The notes below the pieces were generated by a model. That model was not told the DNA's origin and did not search any database. It worked only from the letters and a program-made list of their open reading frames with translations. The position numbers were made by a program, and so were the translations under genes. From an uncultured Pelagibacteraceae bacterium (GTDB lineage Bacteria > Pseudomonadota > Alphaproteobacteria > Pelagibacterales > Pelagibacteraceae), in the NCBI GenBank assembly GCA_902536205.1, contig CACAWM010000010.1, positions 1-17,639 of the forward strand: a stretch of DNA of 17,639 nucleotides, read 5' to 3'. Below, piece by piece: positions 8,069 through 17,639 of this stretch; the stretch's first letter is position 1, and the number at the start of each line of letters is the position of its first letter.

Positions 8069-8096
8069 TTGAATCTCTTAATAAGAGTTTTATATT
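8069..8096 (+). promoter_or_regulatory. Candidate ssrA promoter with an internal palindrome
   Basis: TTGAAT (8069-8074) and TATATT (8091-8096) are separated by 16 nt. A start about 7 nt downstream falls at the 5' side of the short hairpin GTTGGTTTTCCAAC (8103-8116). The spacer contains a perfect inverted repeat, CTCTTAATAAGAG (8075-8087; arms CTCTTA/TAAGAG), placed where a repressor or activator could act on ssrA or on the divergent thyX. The promoter pattern is good; the operator role is inference. Confidence 0.5.
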
Positions 8097-8116
8097 AATA
8101 GTGTTGGTTTTCCAAC

Positions 8117-8182
8117 TATGACGATAAACGAATTTCGTAATAAACATTACGGACGTGGGGGCAGTACCCACCACCTCCACCA
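8117..8182 (+). ncRNA. tmRNA acceptor piece (T arm and CCA end)
   Basis: The T stem is GTGGG (8155-8159) with CCCAC (8167-8171), enclosing a seven-base loop GGCAGTA (8160-8166) that is not the usual TTCRANY. The acceptor 3' strand CACCTCC (8172-8178), the discriminator A (8179) and an encoded CCA (8180-8182) follow. The 5' limit is a guess placed after the hairpin at 8103-8116. ACGAATTTCGT (8128-8138) could form a small hairpin upstream of P2. Confidence 0.75.
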
Positions 8183-8276
8183 TTTACAACTTACGGGGGT
8201 GAATTAGGATCGACGGATGTCTAAAGGCTATTCTTTCGTACGAGATGGTTCCGACGTAACGGGCCAATTTACAAAT

Positions 8277-8306
8277 GCTAACGAAAGTTATGCACTTGCA
8301 GCTTAA
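8277..8306 (+). other. tmRNA proteolysis tag frame: (A)ANESYALAA
   Basis: Codons GCT AAC GAA AGT TAT GCA CTT GCA GCT TAA encode ANESYALAA; with the alanine carried by the tRNA-like domain the tag is AANESYALAA. It ends in the YALAA seen in gammaproteobacterial tags, which SspB/ClpXP-type systems recognise through the terminal LAA and, in some bacteria, the AANDENY part. The resume codon GCT follows ACAAAT. The frame is short (nine encoded residues) compared with the longer tags usual in alphaproteobacteria such as Caulobacter. Confidence 0.85.
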
Positions 8307-8324
8307 TTAACTTTGTTAATTAAG
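8302..8324 (+). repeat. Perfect 10-bp inverted repeat holding the tag stop codon (tmRNA P5)
   Basis: CTTAATTAAC and GTTAATTAAG are separated by TTT. The tag stop TAA (8304-8306) lies in the 5' arm, as it does in the helix after the tag in other tmRNAs. Confidence 0.85.
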
Positions 8325-8447
8325 TAACGGGGTCCGGGGCACCTGGCAACAGAACGCCCCTTTACGGACTTAACTATTGAATAAATTTAGTTTTCTTAGG
8401 ATAAAAATAATTTATAGTGATTTGACAATTAAATTAATGGAGTGAAA

Positions 8448-8498
8448 ATGATAGAAGTATTAATAGTAGTCTTGGCGCTAGCTTTGATGACTAATTAG
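8448..8498 (+). CDS. 16-residue hydrophobic peptide ORF of unknown function
   Basis: ATG at 8448 to TAG at 8496-8498 encodes MIEVLIVVLALALMTN, a single hydrophobic stretch too short for a normal transmembrane protein. It is preceded by GGAG (8439-8442) with a 5-nt spacer, a better ribosome-binding site than most annotated genes here have. It lies 76 nt after the tmRNA coding piece and 11 nt before a second copy of the tmRNA pseudoknot module. A TATAGT (8413-8418) could be a -10 giving a leader of about 20-25 nt, but its -35 is poor. I do not recognise the peptide. It could be a leader or regulatory peptide, a small membrane peptide, or a remnant of a duplicated tmRNA message. With no length statistics behind it, chance is possible. 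Confidence 0.35.
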   Translation: MIEVLIVVLALALMTN

Positions 8499-8509
8499 AA
8501 AATTTAAGA

Positions 8510-8540
8510 GGTCTGGGGCGCCTAGCAACAGAATGCCCCT
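8510..8540 (+). repeat. Second copy of the tmRNA hairpin/pseudoknot module
   Basis: Bases 8510-8540 match 8331-8361 of the tmRNA coding piece at 27 of 31 positions, and all four differences are transitions. The stem GGGGC (8515-8519)/GCCCC (8535-8539) and the core GCAACAGAA (8525-8533) are intact. The pair just inside the stem changes from A-C (8341/8355) to G-T (8520/8534), which would extend the helix by a wobble. The inner hairpin loses its closing pair (G8345 becomes A8524), and the outer GTCC/GGAC stem is missing because TAAAAAATATA follows. It lies between the 16-codon ORF and the end of the opposite-strand miniprotein, so it may belong to a transcript from either strand; homology to the tmRNA favours plus. 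Confidence 0.75.
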
Positions 8541-8622
8541 AAAAAATATATTTATCACCTAAATAAATTAATATTCCAACAGCAATACCTAAAAATATCC
8601 AATAATAATTATCTTTCATCAT
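8539..8622 (-). CDS. 27-residue single-helix membrane miniprotein, coupled to the MazG-like gene
   Basis: The ATG (8622-8620) overlaps the MazG-like TGA as ATGA, the standard arrangement for coupled translation; a second ATG (8619) follows at once. The product starts MMKDNYYW, has one hydrophobic helix WIFLGIAVGILIYLG (residues 8-22) and ends DKYIF. The stop TAG (8541-8539) touches the GGGGC stem of the second tmRNA-like module. Charged ends around a helix of this length look like a real single-pass miniprotein. I do not recognise it. Orientation and partner are unknown. Confidence 0.5.
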   Translation of the reverse strand: MMKDNYYWIFLGIAVGILIYLGDKYIF

Positions 8623-8990
8623 GCCACAAATTTCGTTAGGTCAGGTTTAAAATAATTAGGGCCCTTCATAACCTTGCCTTTTTCATTATAAATAGGTTTA
8701 CCGTCTATACCTAATTTACTCATATTAGAAGATTGAACTTCCTCGAAACATTTATCTAAGTTTATTCCAAAAGCATGGCCGGCTCCATAAGTGACATAAA
8801 GTATATCTGTTAAGGCATCAGCAACCTCTTTTATATCTTTGTTTTTAATTGCCTCTTTTAACTCATCTAGCTCCTCCTTGATGAGATCATATCTCAGAGA
8901 GGTAATTTTTTCGTTTGGAAAACTAGCTTTTTCTTTGATTTCTTGACCAAAAGTTTCCATAAATTTTTTTACACTTTCAAAATTACTCAT
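8619..8990 (-). CDS. MazG-like nucleotide pyrophosphohydrolase
   Basis: All-alpha NTP-PPase superfamily protein, which would hydrolyse a nucleoside triphosphate (or a PRA-type substrate) to the monophosphate and pyrophosphate, probably as house-cleaning or for dNTP balance. The 123 residues contain the metal-binding pattern EELDE (39-43) then EVADALTD (55-62), matching EExxE...ExxD, within a four-helix core. A C-terminal tail, SSNMSKLGIDGKPIYNEKGK followed by GPNYFKPDL (about 111-119), is seen in the phosphoribosyl-ATP-pyrophosphohydrolase-like subgroup also carried by phages. The substrate cannot be read from sequence. The start at 8990 is supported by AGGA (9000-8997) 6 nt upstream. It is divergent from fumC across 60 bp and overlaps the downstream miniprotein. 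Confidence 0.85.
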   Translation of the reverse strand: MSNFESVKKFMETFGQEIKEKASFPNEKITSLRYDLIKEELDELKEAIKNKDIKEVADALTDILYVTYGAGHAFGINLDKCFEEVQSSNMSKLGIDGKPIYNEKGKVMKGPNYFKPDLTKFVA

Positions 8991-9029
8991 TTCTATTCCT
9001 TTATATTTTATAATTTTTTAATAAAAGTG

Positions 9030-9038
9030 TATTATAAC
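9030..9038 (+). promoter_or_regulatory. Possible -10 region for fumC
   Basis: TATTATAAC (9030-9038) contains overlapping -10-like hexamers 12-15 nt before the fumC ATG. Read on the other strand, 9036-9031 is TATAAT, which could serve mazG with a leader of about 35 nt. No convincing -35 is seen for either. Confidence 0.25.
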
Positions 9039-9050
9039 AGTGAATCAAAT

Positions 9051-10439
9051 ATGAAATACAGAACAGAATTTGATAGTATCGGAAAAATAAGAGTTCCTGG
9101 TGATAAGTATTGGGGGGCTTCAACAGAAAGATCAAACAAATATTTTAACATTGGAGATTTTTTAGTAAGGCCACTAGTAATTCATTCAATTGCAATTATT
9201 AAGAAAGCTGCAGCTATTGTTAATGCAAGAAACAAAGATTTAGATAAAAAAATAAGCAAATATATCGTAAAAGCATCAGAGGAAGTAATTAAGGGAAAAC
9301 ATGATGAACATTTCCCTTTAAAAGTTTGGCAAACTGGTTCGGGTACTCAAACAAATATGAATGTTAATGAAGTCATTGCCAATAGAGCTATTCAAATGAT
9401 GGGTGGAAAATTAGGATCTAAAAATCCAGTTCATCCTAACGACCATGTAAATAAATCTCAATCTACTAATGATGTATTTCCAACTGCTATGCACATTGCT
9501 ATTGCTTTGAAGACAAGAGAAAAACTTTTACCTTCTTTAAAATTACTTGAAAAAGAGTTGGCAAAAAAATCAAAAGAATTTAAGAATATTGTAAAGGTGG
9601 GGAGGACTCATTTACAAGATGCAACTCCTTTAACTCTTGGACAAGAGTTTTCAGGTTATTATACTCAATTAAAAAAATGCATTATAAGGATTGAATCTGC
9701 TTTAAAAGAAATTCATTTTTTAGCTCAAGGTGGAACAGCAGTTGGAACTGGTCTTAACACGAGAAAAAACTTTGACAAAAAAATTATAAAGGAAATTAGT
9801 AAAATTACAAAAATACCTTTTAAGCCCACAACTAATAAGTTTGCTGCTTTGGCTGCACATGATGAAATTGTAAATTTTTCTGGTACATTAAATACTACCG
9901 CAGTTTGCTTAATGAAAATTGCTAATGATATTAGATTTTTAGGCTCAGGTCCGAGAGCAGGATACGGTGAGCTAATACTGCCATCTAATGAACCTGGATC
10001 ATCAATTATGCCTGGCAAAATTAATCCCACTCAATCAGAAGCAGTCACTATGGTTTGTGTGAAAGTTATAGGTAATCACAATGGTATTACGATGGCCGGA
10101 TCACATGGACATTTTGAATTAAATGTTTTTAAACCCTTAATAATTCATAATATTTTACAATCAATTGAAATTATGAGTGACTCCTCAAAAACTTTTGCGT
10201 TGTATTGCGTCAAAGGAATTAAAGCTGACAAAAAAAGAATTAAATATTTACTTGAAAATTCTCTTATGCTTGTAACCGCTTTAGCTCCAAAAATTGGTTA
10301 TGATAAAGCAGCTCAAATAGCCAAAATGGCTCATAAAAATGCAACTACTTTAAAACATGAAGTTGTTAAAGCAGGATTAATAAAAGAAAAAGAATACGAT
10401 AAAATTATGAATCCTCTTAAAATGACTAAACCTAAATAA
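9051..10439 (+). CDS. fumC: Class II fumarate hydratase FumC (EC 4.2.1.2)
   Basis: Iron-independent, homotetrameric TCA-cycle enzyme that interconverts fumarate and L-malate in the cytosol. From ATG at 9051 the protein has 462 residues, close to E. coli FumC (467). Conserved regions are TGSGTQTNMNVNE (95-107), HPNDHVNKSQSTND (128-141), GRTHLQDATPLTLGQEF (184-200, with His187), and the superfamily signature GSSIMPGKIN (316-325) with the catalytic Ser318. The set, in particular TGSGTQTNMN and SQSTND, separates fumarase from aspartase and argininosuccinate lyase well, though aspartase is the closest alternative. An upstream in-frame ATG at 8943 would add 36 residues reading across the mazG-like gene and is rejected because MKYRTEFDSIGKIRVP is the normal family start. 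Its stop abuts the stop of the convergent AsmA-like gene. Confidence 0.95.
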   Translation: MKYRTEFDSIGKIRVPGDKYWGASTERSNKYFNIGDFLVRPLVIHSIAIIKKAAAIVNARNKDLDKKISKYIVKASEEVIKGKHDEHFPLKVWQTGSGTQTNMNVNEVIANRAIQMMGGKLGSKNPVHPNDHVNKSQSTNDVFPTAMHIAIALKTREKLLPSLKLLEKELAKKSKEFKNIVKVGRTHLQDATPLTLGQEFSGYYTQLKKCIIRIESALKEIHFLAQGGTAVGTGLNTRKNFDKKIIKEISKITKIPFKPTTNKFAALAAHDEIVNFSGTLNTTAVCLMKIANDIRFLGSGPRAGYGELILPSNEPGSSIMPGKINPTQSEAVTMVCVKVIGNHNGITMAGSHGHFELNVFKPLIIHNILQSIEIMSDSSKTFALYCVKGIKADKKRIKYLLENSLMLVTALAPKIGYDKAAQIAKMAHKNATTLKHEVVKAGLIKEKEYDKIMNPLKMTKPK

Positions 10440-11846
10440 TTAAGAAATCTCCAACAAAAATTCTCTAACTTTTTTTCGATTAAATATTTCTAAAAAACTT
10501 TTATCTAATAATATATTTTCAAATGATTGATTGTAATATTGTAGATCATTATTTAACACTTTTTTTTTATCATTAATTAAAATTTCTTTAAAACTAATTT
10601 TTTTATTGAGAATATTTAAATTTCCGTCAAATTTAATTTTATATATATCAATATTATTCTTTTTTTGTTTTATAGAAAATTTTTTAAGCAATTTTTTTTT
10701 ACCATTAATGACAAATGAGCAATCGAAAGATAGAACTGGGAATTCTGCTAAAAGATTAATATCTCCATAACAATTAAAAAAGTTTTCTGAAATTGAGATA
10801 TTTTTTAAATAATTTAGTCTACCGTGCGCTAAATCAATTTTTAAACTCAAATCATCAATTAAATTATTTGAAAAATTTTTAGATTTATAATTAAACTCAT
10901 TATTACTGTTAATTTTTTTTATAAAGTTTTTTGACTCTAATATTTTATCAAAATTTATTTTTTTTAAAATTTTTTCATTTATTTCCTCTATTTTATATTT
11001 TGAATTTATATTAAAGAAAGGATGAAAATTTATTGATGAATTTTTTTGAAAAGAAAGATTTTTATTTCTAAAATAAGAGTCAAAAATATTTAAAGTTTTA
11101 CCATCATAATTAAATTTTGATTTAAAATTTGAATTTAATATTTTTGCTTTGAAAAGACCCTTATTTATATTCGAATTATAGTTATTTTCAAAAACTATGG
11201 TTGCATTTATTCCTGATTTTATTAATTTAAAATTTATTAACTTAAGATTACTATCTGTTTCTATCTTAAATTCTTTATTAAAAATTTTTCCACTTATTAA
11301 GTTTTTGTTATAACTGAAATTATTCAGCTTAATATTTTCTATTTTTGCCACAATTTTATTATCGTCAATAATTTTTAAATTTAAATTATCAATTTCCATT
11401 TTATTTTTTTGATTTAATATACTTTTTGTAAAATAATTTAGATTTAAATAATTTAAATTTGTTTTGTTATTTTTCAAAAGTAATTTTTTTGTTTGAAAAT
11501 TATTATAATTATAAATGCTAAATAACTTTGGATATATTTTTAAGTTTTCAACTTTTAAGTTAGCTGAGGAAAATTTATAATAAATTTCTGCATCTTTAAT
11601 ATTTAAAGAGGGAGTGGGAAAAGCTTCAAATGATATTTCTTCAAATTTTTTTAATTCAAAATTATATTTTTTTGATAAGTGGCCTTTTATAATTCCTGCT
11701 TTATTATTATAGTCAAATAGAAAAGGAATAGATAAAAAAATTACACTAGATATCAAGAATATTGCAAATAAATATCTTAAAAAAAAAATAAATTTGAAGA
11801 TTTTGTAATAATTATTGTGAATTGTTTTAAAAATTTTATTTAACAT
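10440..11846 (-). CDS. Membrane-anchored AsmA-like protein of unknown function
   Basis: I do not recognise a named gene. The 468-residue product has a basic N-terminus, one hydrophobic helix (about 19-44, containing FLRYLFAIFLISSVIFLSIPFL) and then a long segment rich in Asn, Lys, Phe and Ile with alternating short beta-like stretches. The first part after the helix (IKGHLSKKYNFELKK, EAFPTPSLNIKDAEI) resembles the N-terminal AsmA/YhjG pattern, in which a cell-envelope protein with a repeated beta fold is anchored by one N-terminal helix. No catalytic motif is visible. The composition is more extreme than its neighbours, with many T-runs on the plus strand, which suggests fast drift under AT pressure. 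It is convergent with fumC with no gap and divergent from uvrD, with TATACT (11871-11866) as a possible -10. A periplasmic lipid-transport or outer-membrane assembly role is only analogy with AsmA. Confidence 0.65.
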   Translation of the reverse strand: MLNKIFKTIHNNYYKIFKFIFFLRYLFAIFLISSVIFLSIPFLFDYNNKAGIIKGHLSKKYNFELKKFEEISFEAFPTPSLNIKDAEIYYKFSSANLKVENLKIYPKLFSIYNYNNFQTKKLLLKNNKTNLNYLNLNYFTKSILNQKNKMEIDNLNLKIIDDNKIVAKIENIKLNNFSYNKNLISGKIFNKEFKIETDSNLKLINFKLIKSGINATIVFENNYNSNINKGLFKAKILNSNFKSKFNYDGKTLNIFDSYFRNKNLSFQKNSSINFHPFFNINSKYKIEEINEKILKKINFDKILESKNFIKKINSNNEFNYKSKNFSNNLIDDLSLKIDLAHGRLNYLKNISISENFFNCYGDINLLAEFPVLSFDCSFVINGKKKLLKKFSIKQKKNNIDIYKIKFDGNLNILNKKISFKEILINDKKKVLNNDLQYYNQSFENILLDKSFLEIFNRKKVREFLLEIS

Positions 11847-11865
11847 TTTTTTTATTTTTGTAACT

Positions 11866-11875
11866 AGTATATAAA
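11866..11875. promoter_or_regulatory. Overlapping divergent -10-like elements between the AsmA-like gene and uvrD
   Basis: TATACT on the minus strand (11871-11866) lies 19 nt before the AsmA-like ATG. TATAAA on the plus strand (11870-11875) lies 13 nt before the uvrD ATG. The intergenic region is 42 bp, with no Shine-Dalgarno for uvrD and no clear -35 for either. Confidence 0.25.
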
Positions 11876-11888
11876 TGAATTTTTTCTA

Positions 11889-13924
11889 ATGGATAACATA
11901 GATAATTTAATTAAAAACCTTAACAAAGAACAAAAAGAAGCTGTTTTGAGCACCGAAGGGCCAAATCTAATTGTTGCTGGTGCTGGATCAGGCAAAACTA
12001 GAGTTTTAACAACAAGATTAATTCATATTATTAATAAAAAAAAGGCCTGGCCAAATCAAATACTTTGCGTAACTTTTACAAATAAAGCAGCCAAAGAGAT
12101 GCAAAATAGAGTGATGCAGTATGTTAAAGGAAATTCTAATGCTGTTCCGTGGCTAGGAACATTTCATTCAATTAGCGTTAAATTTTTAAGAAGACACGCA
12201 GAAGCTTTGGGATATAAAAGTAATTTTACAATTTTAGATACTGATGATCAAAAAAAATTGATCAAAAACATTGTTAAAGGTGAAGATTTAGATGCCAAAA
12301 AATTTTCTCCACAATTAATTATGTACCATATTGATCAATGGAAAAATAAGGGTCTATTACCTAAAGATGTAAAACTTGAAAAAAAATTAGGTTCAATCGT
12401 AAAATCTATTTTAAAAGTATATGAAATTTATCAAAATAAAACTAAAGATCTAAACGCATTTGATTTTGGAGATTTAATTTTATTTTGTGTGAAATTGTTC
12501 GAGGAAAATAAAGACATCAGAGAAATTTATCAAAAAAATTTTAAATATATTTTAGTTGATGAATTCCAAGATACTAATTTTATACAAAACAAGTGGTTAA
12601 ACTTATTAGTAAATGAAGATGAAAATATTTGTTGTGTTGGAGACGATGATCAATCAATCTATAGTTGGAGAGGTGCTGAGATAAAAAATTTTCTTACTTT
12701 TGATCAAATCTATAAAAATTGTAAAGTCTTTAAATTAGAACAAAATTATAGATCAACAAAAAATATATTAGATACTGCTTCAAGCTTAATTTCGAATAAT
12801 TCAAGTAGGGTTGGTAAAAAATTATGGTCATCTGCAACTCAAGGAGAATTAGTAAAACTTAATTGTTACAGAACTGGAAAAGAGGAAGCACAGGGAATAA
12901 GTGATATTATTGAGAAAAAAATCAAAAGTAAGTATTCTTTAAATGATGTCTCAATATTAGTAAGAGCAATTTATCAAACTAGAGAATTTGAGGAGCGGTT
13001 TCTTCAGGTAGGTATTGGATATCGAGTGCTCGGAGGAATAAAATTTTATGAGAGAGCTGAAATTAAAGATGCAGTATCATATTTAAGAATTATAAATCAA
13101 AAATTTGATGATTTAGCTTTAGAAAGAGTAATCGGGACTCCTAAAAGAGGTGTAGGTGAAAGTTCACTTAATCAAATTTATTCTTTTGGTAAATCAAACA
13201 AATTATGTCTAGAAGACTCAATAATTAAAATCATTGAAAAAGGTGAATTTAAACCGAAAATAAAATCTGCATTAAATCAACTGATTAATATGATTCAAAA
13301 ATGGCGTAAAGACTCATTAAATATGAAACATTTTGATCTATTGAAATTAGTTTTAGATGAGTCTGGCTATTCTGCAATGTTAAAAAATAAAAAAGATTTG
13401 GAAAATGAGAATAGATTAGAAAATTTAAAAGAATTACTGAGAGCTATGCAAGACTATGATAATTTACAAAATTTTTTAGAGCACGTCGCTTTAGCTACAT
13501 CAGTAGATCAGGAATGGGAAGGAGCAAAAATAAATTTAATGACTATGCATGCTGCAAAAGGATTAGAATTTGAAGTAGTTTTTCTTCCAGGTTGGGAGGA
13601 AGGTTTATTTCCACATCAAAAATCGCTGGAGGAAAAAGGAGATTTTGCTCTAGAGGAAGAGAGAAGATTAGCTTACGTGGGAATCACTAGGGCAAAAAAA
13701 GAGGCTTATTTGTCATTTGCAATGAAACGCGCTTATCATGGAGACTGGATGGATGCTCTTCCATCAAGATTTATTAATGAAATACCGGATGAAAGTGTAG
13801 AAAAAAATGAGGTAAGCACTAACGAGGAGGAAGATTTTGAATTTAATCAAGATAATACAATAGAATTTGAAAATGAATATAGAAGTCCAGGATGGGATAG
13901 ATACAAAAAAAATAAAATACTTAA

Positions 13925-13937
<13 letters not shown>
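11889..13937 (+). CDS. uvrD: UvrD/PcrA-type SF1A 3'-5' DNA helicase
   Basis: ATP-dependent helicase for nucleotide excision and mismatch repair and for removing RecA or stalled complexes. The 682 residues carry the full SF1A motif set: Q-motif LNKEQKEAVL (11-20), Walker A AGAGSGKT (30-37), Ia TFTNKAAKEM (62-71), GTFHS (90-94), II DEFQD (224-228), III GDDDQSIYSWRGA (251-263), IV QNYRST (285-290), V TMHAAKGLEFE (552-562) and VI VGITRAKK (597-604). The GWEEGLFPH loop (568-576) is typical of UvrD/PcrA rather than Rep or RecB. An acidic segment (about 638-663) and a short basic tail ending WDRYKKNKILKWKK resemble the UvrD/PcrA C-terminal Tudor-linked end, shortened. UvrD and PcrA cannot be separated with confidence. 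It overlaps the next gene by 13 bp. Confidence 0.94.

Positions 13938-17639
<3,702 letters not shown>

Larger units (their letters stand above)
8103..8371 (+). ncRNA. ssrA: tmRNA (SsrA), circularly permuted two-piece alphaproteobacterial type
   Basis: Rescues stalled ribosomes by acting first as alanyl-tRNA and then as mRNA for a degradation tag. The gene is permuted: the 3' acceptor piece (to 8182, ending CCTCCACCA) precedes the 5' coding piece (from 8195, GGGGGTGAATTAGGATCGACGG). The seven-base acceptor stem pairs perfectly across the intervening segment: GGGGGTG (8195-8201) with CACCTCC (8172-8178), including the G3-U70 wobble that is the alanine identity element. The intervening segment removed on maturation is only 12 nt (8183-8194). 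GATGT just after the D-loop (8216-8220) can pair with ACATT (8145-8149) to start helix P2 between the two pieces. Precursor ends are estimates: the 5' end from the promoter, the 3' end after the pseudoknot. No clear terminator follows. Confidence 0.95.
8195..8371 (+). ncRNA. tmRNA coding piece (D-loop, tag frame, P5 hairpin, pseudoknot)
   Basis: In order: acceptor 5' strand (8195-8201), the conserved D-loop GGATCGACGG (8207-8216), P2 5' strand, a pre-tag structured segment (8226-8268), the tag frame (8277-8306), and a perfect 10-bp hairpin CTTAATTAAC/GTTAATTAAG (8302-8324) holding the tag stop. A hairpin or pseudoknot module follows with stem GGGGC (8336-8340)/GCCCC (8356-8360), an inner CTG-GCAA-CAG tetraloop hairpin (8343-8352), and an outer stem GTCC (8332-8335)/GGAC (8366-8369). 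The CCTGGCAACAGAA core is, from memory, the conserved signature of alphaproteobacterial tmRNA coding pieces. Confidence 0.85.

Noticed and set aside
8150..8182. T-arm and CCA end as an independent tRNA gene
   Set aside because: No D arm, anticodon arm or 5' acceptor strand lies upstream; the acceptor strand pairs with the downstream tmRNA coding piece.
8055..8183. In-frame upstream extension of thyX (start at 8183, 43 extra residues)
   Set aside because: It would be encoded antisense to the tmRNA acceptor piece and its promoter, its residues do not resemble ThyX, and ATG at 8054 gives the normal N-terminus.
8371..8395. AACTA...TAGTT hairpin after the tmRNA as a terminator
   Set aside because: Five A/T-rich pairs with an 11-base loop and only a short T-run are too weak to call.
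8422..8450. TTGACA at 8422-8427 as a promoter for the 16-codon ORF
   Set aside because: The hexamers 16-18 nt downstream (around 8444-8451) are poor -10 matches and would put the start inside or after the ATG.
8510..8545. Second GGGGC/GCCCC hairpin as a simple Rho-independent terminator
   Set aside because: No T-tract follows on either strand (TAAAAAATATA on plus, AGACCTCTTAAA on minus), and its loop is the conserved tmRNA core rather than arbitrary sequence.
8943..9050. In-frame upstream extension of fumC (start at 8943)
   Set aside because: It crosses the start of the divergent MazG-like gene and the intergenic region; the extra 36 residues are Phe/Tyr-rich noise, and MKYRTEFDSIGKIRVP at 9051 is the family start.

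Overview
The window is a strongly AT-rich, almost gapless stretch of bacterial chromosome. Its proteins are rich in Lys, Asn and Ile, and its genes are packed so tightly that all three convergent pairs abut or overlap. A circularly permuted two-piece tmRNA gene points to an alphaproteobacterium. The ThyX active site (NEYSARYS), the AHAS C-terminus (CYPMIPSGK) and the streamlined layout fit a SAR11 / Pelagibacterales-type marine organism. This assignment is inference from the sequence; no database was searched. No mobile element, CRISPR array, tRNA or rRNA was seen.

Layout. (1) 1-6248, all minus strand: hflK, hflC, a small YjeT/DUF2065 membrane protein, a DegP/HtrA periplasmic protease, miaA (tRNA A37 prenylation) and ilvB (acetolactate synthase large subunit, cut by the left window edge). 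The first five are separated by -1 to 14 bp and look like one membrane and envelope quality-control operon. ilvB follows after 37 bp and has its own candidate promoter. (2) 6332-7126, plus strand: an Mrp/ApbC-type P-loop ATPase that lacks the usual CxxC, divergent from hflK and convergent with thyX. (3) 7107-8054, minus strand: flavin-dependent thymidylate synthase thyX. (4) 8055-8622: an RNA-rich gap with the permuted ssrA gene (acceptor piece first, then coding piece with tag ANESYALAA). It is followed by a 16-codon ORF with a good Shine-Dalgarno, a second near-identical copy of the tmRNA pseudoknot module, and on the other strand a 27-residue membrane miniprotein coupled to the mazG-like gene. 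(5) 8619-8990, minus: MazG-like pyrophosphohydrolase. (6) 9051-10439, plus: class II fumarase fumC. (7) 10440-11846, minus: a poorly conserved AsmA-like membrane-anchored protein. (8) 11889-15643, plus: UvrD/PcrA-type helicase and an Xaa-Pro aminopeptidase overlapping by 13 bp. (9) 15632-17639, minus: NAD-dependent DNA ligase ligA, missing only its first few codons at the right edge.

Most genes are core housekeeping: branched-chain amino acid synthesis, tRNA modification, membrane proteolysis, dTMP synthesis, TCA cycle, DNA repair and replication, and ribosome rescue. The part least explained by known genes is 8370-8622, where a tmRNA-derived RNA element has been duplicated beside two tiny ORFs.
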